Shown piece by piece: positions 17,901-27,494 of a DNA stretch of 64,000 nucleotides. Source of the DNA: Candidatus Brachythrix odensensis (GTDB taxonomy: Bacteria > Chloroflexota > Anaerolineae > J036 > Brachytrichaceae); NCBI GenBank assembly GCA_016714465.1, contig JADKDT010000018.1:1-64000 (forward strand), written 5' to 3'. Within the stretch, counting starts at the first letter, position 1. Each line of letters opens with the position of its first letter. The notes below the pieces were generated by a model that saw only the letters and a program-made list of their open reading frames with translations, was not told the origin of the DNA and did no database searches. A program made the translations under genes and the position numbers.

Positions 17901-19412
17901 GGCCGACGATGCCCCAACCACAACGGCGACCCTGGACTATCTGACCCATACGCCGGCTGGCGTGCTGCTGATTGATGATGACCGTTGGTATGACCGCGAG
18001 GTCGCCTATATGGACGCGCTGCGCGCCGCAGGAATCGATTTTGACCTGTGGAGCACACTTTGGCGCCGATCAGTCACCGCCCAAACGCCGGTGCCCCGGC
18101 CTTCCGCCCAAATGCTGGCGCGCTATCAGATGGTCATGTGGTTCAACGGATATGACTGGTTTGACCCCATTACGCCGGGCGAGGAGCAGACGATGGCCGC
18201 CTATCTCGATGGCGGCGGGCGGCTGTTCTATTCCAGCCAGGCGGCGTTGTACTACACCGGCGTCGATGATTTCAGCCAGCGTTATCTTGGCGTGGCGGGC
18301 GTCCTTTTCGACGACACGATCTCGCGGACAGTCGCCGAGCCCGGCAATCCCGTCGGGCTGCGCGCGTTCTCGGCGGATCGCTGCTGCCGTGGCCGGCCGG
18401 CTACAACTGGAACCTGAGCAGCGCGCTTGTGCCGATGTCCGCCACCCACGTGATCGCGCGCGGTCAGAGTGGACAGCCGGCCGCGCTGGCTCGCGAGGGC
18501 CGGGCCAGTCCGGCTGTCGCCCCGTGGCGGACGATCTTCATGCCCTATCCTTTCGAGGCCTACACGCCGACCGTCCGGCTGACCCTGATCGAGCAGATTG
18601 CGGGTTGGTTAAGCCCGCTGGGCGCATCGAACCTGGCGGGCGGCCGGGAGGTCGTCGGAGCCGGCGATGAAGCCGCGATGACGCTCACCCTGCGGGCCGA
18701 TGACGTCTTCGTGCCCGCGGGAACGCTGACCCGAACAGTGCAGGTGTCGGTGGCTTTCGAAGGCGGGCTGGCCGCCCTGACAACCACCCTTGCCGGCGCC
18801 GGCGCCGCATTTGGCGGGGCATGGACGGGCGAGATCGGGGCCGGGGACATCATCTCGTTTCCATTTGCGGTTCAGGCGCCAGGCATGCCGGACCCTGGCG
18901 CGCCAATGACAGTGACCGCCCACATCGCGCTGCCCGATCTCGGCCTGCGCTTCACTCGAAAATGGCCGCTCCGCATGGCCACTCCGGAGTTGTCGGTGAC
19001 CCTTGACCTTGCTCCGGAAAGGCCACGCCCAGGCGAGTCGATCACGTGGACGGTCCGGGTGCTCAACCTTGGCGTGCTGACGGCGTCCGGATCGATGACG
19101 ACGGCTGTCCCGTTCGGGTTGAAACTGATCACGAGCACATTGGCGCTGGACGGCCCAGGGACGCTGACCGCCGGTCCGCCCGGGGCCAACGCCCCCCGGG
19201 TGGCGTGGCGGGGCGCACTCGGGCCAGGAGAATCCGCCACCGTCACGGTTGCGTCGCGGATCGACTTCTGGGTGCGTGACTTGAGCGGAAACGTTGTGCC
19301 CTGGCTGGCCTCTGCCCGCGCAGATGATGGTTTGGGCGGGTGGTGGGGGGCGGCGACCTGGCTCTGGCCCGCGCCGAGGCTTTACTTTCTGCCTTGGGTT
19401 GGGCGGACTTAG
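14978..19412 (+). CDS. Giant secreted subtilase (S8) with multiple C-terminal domains, two frameshifts
   Basis: Extracellular serine protease of about 1,478 residues after correction. It has a signal peptide (VLAFVLVVCVMPASPSAAA) and a propeptide-like segment. The S8 triad is Asp in NIDSGVEWTHP (15635-15637), His in GHGTHTMG (15772-15774) and Ser in GTSMAAPHVAG (16264-16266). Two carboxypeptidase-regulatory-like beta domains follow, then two GATase-like blocks (LVDGGAFYYG and LLIDDDRWYDREVAY), a CARDB/DUF11-like domain (PRPGESITWTVRVLNLG) and the end APRLYFLPWVGRT. One missing base near 15655 (C run) and one near 18385 break the frame. Both corrections restore family sequence. Confidence 0.9.
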
Positions 19413-19437
19413 GCCGCAAGAGCAGGCTTCTGCGCGA

Positions 19438-20643
19438 TTACCGAAGGCGCTTCGACAGCCAGGTGTGCGCAGGATGCTCGACCAGCTCATACAGCAGGAT
19501 GCTGGCCCCCACCGCAATGACATAGATGATGGGCACGCTGTAGAGGGGATGGATGGGCAGACTGACCAGACCGCTCCAGATCCGCTGCACTGGAATGCTC
19601 AGGTGAACAAGATACAGGGCGTAAGAGGTCTTGCCCAGGTAGTCCATCAGCGGCAGGCTGAGAAAGCGTGCGATCACGGTATTGGGTGGGGCGCTCGCCA
19701 GCCCGAGCATGAGCGCGGCGCCGCCCGTCGCCGAGAGGAAACGCAATACGGCGTACAAGCCGATTTGGCCAGCTCCAAATGCCACGTTTTGAGCGAACAT
19801 GAAGAGCACGGCTGCGGCGGTCCCGCCGAGGACCAGCGCGCGAGCGCGTGGAACGACACGGGTGCGGAAGCGCAGAAGCAGGATCGCGCCGACCATCCCG
19901 CTCGCAAATTCGGGGATGCGGGCGAAGAGGCTGGCGTTATAGAACAGGTCAAGCGGCATCCCGGACAGCCACGGACCGAGGGCCTCTCTGGCCGGCCCGA
20001 CTGGCAGCAGCACGGTCAAGGCAAATATGCCGGCGCTGACCAGCGCGATGATCGCCCCTGCCCCAACGACGATGGCAATCCCCCCGCGTCCGCTGTCAAG
20101 CCAGCGGCCCAGGCGTGGCGCAATGAGGTAGAAAATTTCCTCGATTGTGAGCGACCAGCCAACCGGGATGCCCAGCGCAAATATCGAGAACGACAGGGCC
20201 TGGCCCATGCCATACAGTCCGATCCAGGTGAGCGGGTTGGCATAGTCCTTGCTCCCTTCGAGCAGTGCTGGCACGATCGCGCCAAAGGTCAGGGTAAAGG
20301 CGTAGACGGGGTAGATCCGGATCAGGCGCCGAAGCCAGTAATTGCGAAACCGGACTGTGCCGCGGGCAAAACTGTCGCGATAGCGCAACGTAATGAGGAA
20401 ACCCGACAACGCGAAAAAGATCGACACGCCGGTCTGGCCGTTCCCAAACAGCCAGGACAGCGCGGGCAGATCCGCAGCGCGAAGCGCTTTCGCCGCCAGA
20501 AGGTAATGAAACAGCACTACGATGCCCGAGGCGACCGCCCGAATGCCGGTGAGCGAGGAAACATACGCGTCGGTCCGCGCCTCCGGGACGGCAAGCAGGG
20601 CGGGGTTCGCGGGGAGCGCGGGGGGAGAGGTTGAGACACTCAT
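19438..20643 (-). CDS. Acyltransferase 3 family membrane protein (OafA/YrhL type)
   Basis: A 401-residue polytopic protein that would O-acylate a surface sugar or lipid. It shows the family blocks SLTGIRAVASGIVVLFHYLL (with the conserved R and H), GVSIFFALSGFLITLRY, NYWLRRLIRIYPVY, PVGWSLTIEEIFYLIAP and DYLGKTSYALYLVHLSIPV. About ten membrane segments are present. The ATG overlaps the stop of the upstream membrane protein by 4 nt, so the pair is an operon, probably for envelope glycan modification. Confidence 0.92.
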   Translation of the reverse strand: MSVSTSPPALPANPALLAVPEARTDAYVSSLTGIRAVASGIVVLFHYLLAAKALRAADLPALSWLFGNGQTGVSIFFALSGFLITLRYRDSFARGTVRFRNYWLRRLIRIYPVYAFTLTFGAIVPALLEGSKDYANPLTWIGLYGMGQALSFSIFALGIPVGWSLTIEEIFYLIAPRLGRWLDSGRGGIAIVVGAGAIIALVSAGIFALTVLLPVGPAREALGPWLSGMPLDLFYNASLFARIPEFASGMVGAILLLRFRTRVVPRARALVLGGTAAAVLFMFAQNVAFGAGQIGLYAVLRFLSATGGAALMLGLASAPPNTVIARFLSLPLMDYLGKTSYALYLVHLSIPVQRIWSGLVSLPIHPLYSVPIIYVIAVGASILLYELVEHPAHTWLSKRLR

Positions 20644-22190
20644 CGCGAGTCACAGGTGGCCCGGAAGTCTACCGGCACGACCCAGGCATCACCCGGCAGC
20701 GGCGCGCCTCCGGCCAAATCGCCCGAAGCCGATTTCCAACGGGCACCCGTCTTCCAATCGTAAATCCCCAGGCGAACCGCGCTGGCTGGAATGCGTTTTG
20801 GCTCAAAGAGGTTCAGGTCTTCAAAGGCGACGCCGATGGGGAGATCCGCCAGCTCGGCGAGACCGCCCATCAGCGGCGCGTCGTTGCCGGCCAACTGCGC
20901 GTCGGAATCGGCCCGGGCCAGGGCATGCCGAAAAAGCTTGCCGGTGGCGGCCGGTGAGATCGCATCCACCCGAAACGCCGTGCGCACCCAAAGCGCGCCG
21001 GCCGGGTCGAGACAGGCCGACGCGTCCAGCAGGGTCACCACGCCCTGGGAGGATTCGAAGCGAGCCAGCGCTGGGCGGGCAGGCTCGACCCTGCGCCACA
21101 CCACAGCCGCATCCTCGTCCGCCTTTGCGCCATAGGGCGAAAGGACCAGGGCGTCGGCGCCCAGCGCTTCGGTCAGTACCTGGCTCCTTTCCATCACGAT
21201 CGCGCCATCATAGTGGGCGATCAACCCGCCCAGCGCGTAGTGGCGGGTCAGAATCAGGTCGGGGGTGCGGGCCACGCGCAGGGTCAAATTGCTGGAGCCT
21301 GGCGCGCGGGCCAGCGGCTCCGTTGGCAGCAGCCAGTCGCCATATGCCGGACCCGCGGGATCCGTGTTTGGCACGGCAAGCCAGGTCGGAGAGTTGAGAA
21401 GCATAACGGTTGAGGCTTTTTCGCGACCCTGCGCTATGCCGAGAGCGCTCCGAACAGGCGCCAGGGCGAGCGTGGCGCCGCGCAACCAGCCAGCCGAAGC
21501 CAGCGCGCCGCTGAGGGCCAGAGCTGGGACGGCCAGGGCCGCCAGGGCGTGGGCGGGGCGGGACAGGCGGCCCAATCGGTGGATGCGGACCGCGTCGATG
21601 CCGAGAGTGGCCGCCAGGGCGAAAGCCATCCACGTGCCGGCCGAGCCGGCCAGCGCGCGCAGCTCGGGTGGACCAACGAATATTCCCAACCCAAACCAGA
21701 GCAGGCCGGCGAAGGCGATGCCGCCGCCCGCGACCCGGCGCCGGCGTCGGATCAGGGATGCCCCCGCGAAAAACATCGCGGCGGATAGTTGCAACCCAAG
21801 GGCGGGCATCCAGCTCACGACCCGATAGGCCACCGGCGAGGCCAGCAGCACGGCCAGGGCGGCTGCCTGGCGCCAGCGGCCGCGGAGGGACTGAGCGATG
21901 AGCAGGGCGACGATGAGGTGAGCGCCGATGCGGATCAGGCGCATCATCACGGGCGCGTCGCTGGACATGAGCCCGGGAAAGAGCATTCCATCAGGCGCCA
22001 GCGTCAGCGCTGGCAGCGTGGCGGCGCCCGAGACCCAGGCAAGGTCGGACGCCGAAAACGGCAACCACAGCGCCTGAGCGCACGCGATAAATCCGAGCAA
22101 AACCAGGGCCAGATGGGCGGTGGAAGGCCCGAAATCCCGCGCGCCACGGGCAGATGCTGGCGTGGCGGGGTCGCGGGCGGGCGAAGTCAT
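20640..22190 (-). CDS. Large membrane protein of unknown function with extracytoplasmic C-terminal domain
   Basis: 516 residues from ATG 22190. The first 270 residues form about eight hydrophobic helices (AHLALVLLGFIACAQALW, then GAHLIVALLIAQSL, AGLLWFGLGIFVGP and others). The remaining part is soluble, with a beta-rich stretch from VMLLNSPTWLAVPNTDP onward. It resembles polytopic glycan-pathway proteins but has no motif I can name. A start further upstream would read antisense through the neighbouring gene and is rejected. TATTAT stands 6 nt before the ATG, suggesting a leaderless transcript. Confidence 0.65.
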   Translation of the reverse strand: MTSPARDPATPASARGARDFGPSTAHLALVLLGFIACAQALWLPFSASDLAWVSGAATLPALTLAPDGMLFPGLMSSDAPVMMRLIRIGAHLIVALLIAQSLRGRWRQAAALAVLLASPVAYRVVSWMPALGLQLSAAMFFAGASLIRRRRRVAGGGIAFAGLLWFGLGIFVGPPELRALAGSAGTWMAFALAATLGIDAVRIHRLGRLSRPAHALAALAVPALALSGALASAGWLRGATLALAPVRSALGIAQGREKASTVMLLNSPTWLAVPNTDPAGPAYGDWLLPTEPLARAPGSSNLTLRVARTPDLILTRHYALGGLIAHYDGAIVMERSQVLTEALGADALVLSPYGAKADEDAAVVWRRVEPARPALARFESSQGVVTLLDASACLDPAGALWVRTAFRVDAISPAATGKLFRHALARADSDAQLAGNDAPLMGGLAELADLPIGVAFEDLNLFEPKRIPASAVRLGIYDWKTGARWKSASGDLAGGAPLPGDAWVVPVDFRATCDSR

Positions 22191-22240
22191 GCGGCGATAA
22201 TAACAGCGACAGCAGGTTCCTTCGCTGACAATCGTGCCCC

Positions 22241-25200
22241 ATGCCAGACGCTGTGCCATCCGATGTTGCCCCCCCTCTCTCGCTCGCGCGCGGGCTACGC
22301 GCAATAGCGCCCTGGCTCGGGGCTGGATCGATCGGTCTTGCGGCCGCCCAACCCCTTTTCGCGGGCTTGCTTCCGCGCGGGGCCGATATTCTGCTCCACT
22401 ACTATCGGATTGCGGCGCTCGTGGAGATGCTTGGGCAGGGGTTTCTATATTCGCGCTGGTTTCCGTTTCTGGCCGGCGGATATGGTTATCCCATCCTGCT
22501 GTATTACGCGCCGCTTGCCCACTACCTGGGTGCGGGCTTTCATGCGCTTGGGGCCGGGATTGGGCCCGCGACACTGCTGGTCTTTGGCTGACCTTGTTCC
22601 TGGCCGCGACCGGGACCTTCGCCTGGGCGCGCGAGCGGTTGGGCGACTCCGGCGGGCTCGGGGCCGCAGCCGCGTATGCGTTTGCGCCGTACGTGCTGCT
22701 CGACGTCATGGCCCGCAGCGCCCTGGCCGAGGTGCTGGCCCTGGCGATCGTCCCCTGGGTGTTTTGGGCGCTGACCCGTTTGCAACGCGAGGGCCGGCCC
22801 ATCCATGGCCTGTTGGCCGCCCTGAGCTATGCCGGGCTGGCCCTGAGCCACAACATCACCGCCCTGGTGTTCTCGCCGCTCCTGGCCGTGTGGGCGCTCC
22901 TGCTGGCGGTTCAGGCGGGACGCGGTCGCTGGCTGCGCGACACCTCTCGGGCCGCGGCCGTGCTGGCCCTCGGGCTGGGGCTCTCGGCCTTCTTCTGGCT
23001 GCCGGCCTTCCTTGAACGCGACCTCAGTCAGCTTGACCAGGCGCTGTCGGCCGCCTACGACTTTCACACCGCCTTTCTGCCCCTTGCGGGGCTGATCGCG
23101 CTGCCGGTCCGCTTCGACTTCCGCCTGGTCAACGACACCGCCCCGCTGGGCCTCAGCGCGCTGAGCGCGCTGCTGGGCATGCTTGGGTGGGCAGGTCTCG
23201 TTGGACGGGCTGTCCGTGAGCGTGGCCAGCGGTCGAGCATGCTGGTCTGGGCGGGCTTTCTCGGCGCGGGAACGCTCGTGGGCGCGCTGATGACGCTGGA
23301 CATCTCGACACCCCTGTGGGAGGCGATCCCGCTCCTGCGTTTTGTGCTGTATCCCTCGCGCTTTCTGGGCATGACCAGCCTGTTTCTGGCGCTGCTGGCC
23401 GGGGCTGGGATGTCCGTCCTGGCGGGTCTTGGCGCAGGGCTGCTCGAGCGCCTGCGTGGGTCGCCCCAGGTGGGTGAGGCCGTCGTCACCGCGCTGCTGA
23501 TCGGCGCCACGATGGCCTACGGCTTTGGCTGGCAATACGCGCGCCGGTTTCCGGCGGATCCGCCGGCCGCGATCGCCGACATCGCCGCCGCCGAGCGGCG
23601 CCTGGGCATTGTCGGCACAACGTCCATTGGCGAGTATCTTCCGCGGGATGCGGCCGTTTTCCCGCCGGTGGATTCCCCAAGTCTGGCGTTGCGCGCCATG
23701 GCCCCGATCAGCCCTGCTCTGGCTGCCAGCAGCCGGGTTGAGATCGCCAGCCCGCTTCGATATGAGGCGGTGCTTACGACGCCGGCGGCGATGCCGATTG
23801 TGTTCAGCCAGTTCTACTTCCGGGCTGGATCGCCGCAATCGACGGCAAAGCGGCTCCAATCACCCCGAGCAAACCTGAAGGGTTGATTCAGATCGTTCTG
23901 CCGGAAGGTGTCCATCGTCTGAGGGTGATCTTCGGCTCGACCCCCATTCGGGACCTGGCGGATGGCATCACGTTGGCCAGCCTTGTGATCGGCGGAGTGA
24001 TCTTCGTGATTGTTGCGATCCGGCGCCGCGACCGGCGCGCGACAGCGGGGCCGGAATGGACCGGCACCTGGCTCCTGGGCGGGCTGGTTGTCGTGCTGAG
24101 CATAGGTCTCAGCGCCTACAAGTCCAGCGCATTGGACACATCGACCAATGCCCTGCGTGGCACCCGCCTGGCTGGCCCGGCGGTGGCCGGCGCCCAGCCC
24201 GTCAACGCCAACTTCAATCGGGCCCTCGAGTTAATCGCGGCAGACCGTCCGCGCGTCGCGCCGGGACGCGAGGTCGTGCGCGTCGATCTGTTCTGGCGCG
24301 CCCTCCAGCCTCAACCGGATCGGGACTACGCCGTGTTCACCGATCTGGTCGACACCAACGGGATGACCATCGCCCGCCTTGACACGCCCCACCCGGATGG
24401 GGTGTATCCCACCTCGCGCTGGACGCCGGAAGAGTACACCCGCGACACCCGGACGTTCCCGCTTATGCCGCTCACTCCGCCCGGTGACTATGTGCTGCGG
24501 GCTGGGCTGTATCCAAAGGGCGTGCCGCAGCAACGTGTGCCGATCCTCGACGCCGACGGGCAAAGCAAGGGGGTGAGCTTCGAGGCCTCGCTGGCCCGAG
24601 TGATGACGGTGACCTTGGGCAGGCCGGCCGCGAGCGTGGCCGCCGCCGATATTCGGCCCGGGCGCAGGCTGACCGCGGCGTTGTCGGCGGCGGTCGAAAT
24701 CATCGGCATCGATGGCGAACTTGCCCGCGCGCAGCCGGGTCAGAGCCTGGTCGTCCCGCTGTATTGGCGGGCGAATCAAACCCCGGGCGTGGATGCGCGA
24801 GTCTGTTTCGATCTGCTGGGTCCCCCCGGCCGGGTGGATCTGGGCTGCCAGGCCCCGACCCCCGGCTTCCCGCTCACCCAATGGCAGGCCGGCGACGTCT
24901 GGCGGGCCTCGGCCAGTCTTCGGATTCCGGTGGCTGCCACGGGCGGGACCTATGTCCTGCGGGCGCGCCTGGGCGAGGGTGTGCCTCAACCGTTGTTCGA
25001 TCTCATCCTCAGCGCGCGGGCGCATGGGTTGGAACTGCCAGCGGGCTTTGCGCCGATAACCGCGCCGAGGGTTCTGGGCGGTTTCGCCGAGGCGGCCGGC
25101 TTGCGCCTATCCGAGCCGATTCAGGCGGGCAAGTCCATCACGGTCAGCGTGCTGTGGCGCGCGGCCAGCGAGGCCGGCCGGAATTTCAAGGCCTTCGTTC

Positions 25201-25449
25201 AGCTCTGGGACGCGACTGGCGAGCGGCGGGCCGGTCACGATGGCGACCCGTGCGCGGGCGCCTGTCCGACCGAGGGCTGGCTACCCGGCGAGTATCTCCA
25301 GGACGAACACTCGGTGCTCTTGCCCGATGGTCTCCCGCCGGGCGAGTATCGCCTGATCGCCGGGCTGGCCGGACGGATAACCAGCGCGCTTGCGCGCCGC
25401 GGATGGAACGGATGTCGTCGAGCTTGGCTTGATCCATATATCACGCTGA
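22241..25449 (+). CDS. Large polytopic membrane protein, YfhO / 6-pyruvoyl-tetrahydropterin-synthase-related type, three frameshifts
   Basis: About 1,070 residues after correction. The N-terminal half resembles GT-C-like membrane proteins: GADILLHYYRIAALVEMLG, RWFPFLAGGYGYPILLYYAP, YAFAPYVLLDVMARSALAEV, LSHNITALVFSPLLAVWALL and FVLYPSRFLGMTSLFLALLA. The C-terminal third is soluble with repeated WR and PPGEYRL beta units. Frame changes occur near 22590 and 23825 (one base missing each) and near 25385 (one extra base). Correcting the last gives the ending TDVVELGLIHISR and the stop at 25447. A glycan or polymer role is inferred only. Confidence 0.75.
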
Positions 25450-25508
25450 GCTTCGCAACAGCATCCAGGCGGGAAGTGTGATTCTCACAAACCTCCGCAC
25501 CATTACCC

Positions 25509-25555
25509 TTGACAATAGAACGCATGTTCGACTACAATTAGAACAAGGGTTCTAA
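25509..25555 (+). promoter_or_regulatory. lexA promoter with two SOS boxes
   Basis: TTGACA (25509-25514), 18 bp, TACAAT (25533-25538). Box 1, GAACGCATGTTC (25518-25529), lies in the spacer. Box 2, TTAGAACAAGGGTTCTAA (25538-25555), is a longer near-perfect palindrome at the expected transcription start. Both fit GAAC-N4-GTTC, the Gram-positive LexA consensus, and imply autorepression. Confidence 0.88.
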
Positions 25556-25608
25556 AGGGCGCAGCAGGCAAGCGCGTGTCGCGGGCTTCCGGCGCCAGGA
25601 GAGGCGTT

Positions 25609-26262
25609 ATGGCGCGATTGGCGCATGGTTCGCAAAATGAAGGCCGGCAGCGGGTGCTGGACTTCATCACGATGTACATCAACGACAACAGCGTGCCGCC
25701 CACGATCCGTGAGATTCAGGCTGGGGCGAAGATCAGTTCCACCTCGATGGTGAGCTATTACCTCAAGGATCTCGAGAAGGCCAACATGCTCGACCGCTAC
25801 AAGCGGCGCTCGCGGGGCGTGGTCATCAACGATCCAGGCCGGGTCGTCGCCCGCGATATGGTGAGCGTGCCGCTGGTTGGGGTCATCACCTGTGGCGCCG
25901 GGCCGGTGCCGACCCCGGATGCGGACGCATTGCGCAGCGCCGATGATCGGATCCAAATCGCGCGCAGCCTGGTCAAGGACACCGACGATTTGTTCGCCCT
26001 GATCGCGAGCGGCGATTCGATGATCGACGCGCTCATCCATGACGGTGACATCATCATCATGAAGAAGGAAACCGACGTCAAAAATGGCGAACTGGCGGCG
26101 GTATTCCTGACTGAGAAGAATGAAAGCACCTTGAAGCGCGTTTACAAGGAAGGCAAGCGCCTCAAGCTCAAGCCCGAGAACCCGACCCTCAAGCCCTTCT
26201 ACGTCGATGCCCGGTTTGCCCAGATCCAGGGCCGGGTCATGTGCGTCATCCGCCGGGCCTGA
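25609..26262 (+). CDS. lexA: SOS response repressor LexA
   Basis: Binds SOS boxes as a dimer and self-cleaves when RecA is activated. 217 residues from ATG 25609, preceded by AGGAGAGG. A winged helix at 10-75 contains PPTIREIQAGAKISSTSMVS and YYLKDLEKANML. The S24 protease domain carries the cleavage bond Ala97-Gly98 in ITCGAGPVP, Ser137 in GDSMID and Lys176 in STLKRVYK. The recognition helix is less like E. coli LexA and more like actinobacterial or clostridial forms, in agreement with the box sequence. A start 11 codons upstream lacks an SD and is rejected. Confidence 0.96.
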   Translation: MARLAHGSQNEGRQRVLDFITMYINDNSVPPTIREIQAGAKISSTSMVSYYLKDLEKANMLDRYKRRSRGVVINDPGRVVARDMVSVPLVGVITCGAGPVPTPDADALRSADDRIQIARSLVKDTDDLFALIASGDSMIDALIHDGDIIIMKKETDVKNGELAAVFLTEKNESTLKRVYKEGKRLKLKPENPTLKPFYVDARFAQIQGRVMCVIRRA

Positions 26263-26278
26263 TCGAGCGTCAGAATTT

Positions 26279-26369
26279 GATCCGCCGATTCCGCCGATTC
26301 ACGCCGATCTTCTTTTCTAGGATGCAATGCCAACCCGAATCTGCGTAAATCGGCGGAATCTGCGGATAT
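26279..26369. repeat. Imperfect inverted repeat of CCGCCGATT units
   Basis: The left arm 26279-26308 is made of three CCGATT-type units. The right arm 26338-26369 holds ATCGGCGGAATC and a GCGGAT end that pair with it. Related copies are at 53748-53829 and 62606-62707, all between genes and after stop codons. Confidence 0.8.
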
Positions 26370-26419
26370 ATTTCCCAGCCTGAGCGAGAATAGACCATCC
26401 TGTGCGCGGATGAGGTCAC

Positions 26420-27262
26420 ATGCAAGATCGCTTTGGATATGCGCCGGTTCGCGATGGCGAATTGTTATACGAAGTCGCGGGCGAGGGCCCGGGCCTTGTC
26501 TTTGTCCACGCCGGGGTCGCCCATCTCGGGATGTGGGACGAGCAATGGCCGGCCTTCACCTCTCGGTTTCGTTGTCTGCGCTATGACACCCGCGGCTTTG
26601 GCGGCTCGCGCACCCAGGCAGTCGCGTTCAGCAATCGGCAGGACCTGCTCGATGTGATGGACTTCGCCGGGATCGAGCGGGCGGCCGTGATCGGTTGTTC
26701 GCGCGGGGCGCAGATCGCGCTGGATACGGTCATCGACTACCCCGATCGCTTCACCGCCCTGGTGGCGGTGTGCGGGGGGGTGAGCGGGTTCGACGCGTAC
26801 ACCGGCGCGGATGTGCCGGAAGCCGAAATGGCGCTCTTTGACGCCATTGAGAAGGTCGATGGGCTCAAGGAACCGGCCGCTGTGCGCCGGTTGTGGGAGC
26901 TCGAGACCCAACTCTGGTGCGACGGCCCGGGCCAGCCCGAGACGCGCCTGCCAGCCGCGATGCGGGCACGCATGATGGCTCTGAACTGGGTCAACCTCAC
27001 CCGCCAGGACAACCAGGCCCGCGGCCTGCCCATGTCGCCCGAGGCGGCCCTGCGCCTGTGGGATGTGCGGGTGCCCGTGCTGGCCATCTCGGGCCGCTAC
27101 GACACCATCGGCAGCCAGCGTTCGATGGCGTATCTGGCCCAGCAGGCGCCCGAGGGTCGGCTGGAAGAAATGGATACGGCGCACTTGCCCAGCATTGAGC
27201 AGCCTGATCAGTTCAATGCGCTGGTGCTGCGCTTTCTCGAAGAGGCCAGCGCCGGCGGCTGA
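26420..27262 (+). CDS. Alpha/beta-fold hydrolase
   Basis: A 280-residue esterase-like enzyme with the full triad: nucleophile Ser in IGCSRGAQIAL, acid Asp in SGRYDTIGSQ and His in MDTAHLPSIEQP. The oxyanion region is FVHAGVAHLGMWD and the strand-turn YDTRGFGGS precedes the cap. It most resembles the 3-oxoadipate enol-lactonase / non-haem peroxidase group, but substrate cannot be told. No obvious partner gene adjoins it. Confidence 0.88.
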   Translation: MQDRFGYAPVRDGELLYEVAGEGPGLVFVHAGVAHLGMWDEQWPAFTSRFRCLRYDTRGFGGSRTQAVAFSNRQDLLDVMDFAGIERAAVIGCSRGAQIALDTVIDYPDRFTALVAVCGGVSGFDAYTGADVPEAEMALFDAIEKVDGLKEPAAVRRLWELETQLWCDGPGQPETRLPAAMRARMMALNWVNLTRQDNQARGLPMSPEAALRLWDVRVPVLAISGRYDTIGSQRSMAYLAQQAPEGRLEEMDTAHLPSIEQPDQFNALVLRFLEEASAGG

Positions 27263-27301
27263 CGAGGCTATCCGCCTGCGCTCCCAGTCGCGCATCTGCC
27301 T

Positions 27302-27447
27302 GGGGCGCGGTCATCTTGCCCAATGGCATTAAGTTAAGCGGCGAACCTGAGGCCGCTATCGACGGCCGTCCCCAACGGGGCCGGCCGTCTCGCGACGAAG
27401 GCTGCGCCCAGCGTCGCTGGAATCGCAGGAATTGCCATTGGGCGCCC
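27302..27447 (+). ncRNA. Candidate structured RNA or small palindromic element: closing stem plus three hairpins
   Basis: An 11-bp closing stem GCCCAATGGCA (27318-27328) with TGCCATTGGGC (27433-27443) encloses three hairpins. They are AGCGGC/GCCGCT (27337-27342 with 27352-27357), GACGGCC/GGCCGTC (27361-27367 with 27383-27389, with an inner CCCC/GGGG) and GCGACG/CGTCGC (27392-27397 with 27412-27417). GGGC (27303-27306) may add to the closing helix with 27444-27447. It lies 50 nt before the toroid-GNAT gene. No known RNA family recognised. Could be a riboswitch, an sRNA or a MITE-like element. Confidence 0.45.
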
Positions 27448-27494
27448 GCGCGCGCTCATCGTCTATAGCGTCAATCGGCCTGTATCCTATGTCC

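Noticed and set aside
20640..22802. A 720-codon start for the minus-strand membrane protein
   Set aside because: The extra 200 codons are antisense to the neighbouring plus-strand membrane gene and low in hydrophobic pattern; ATG 22190 has a -10 at leaderless spacing.
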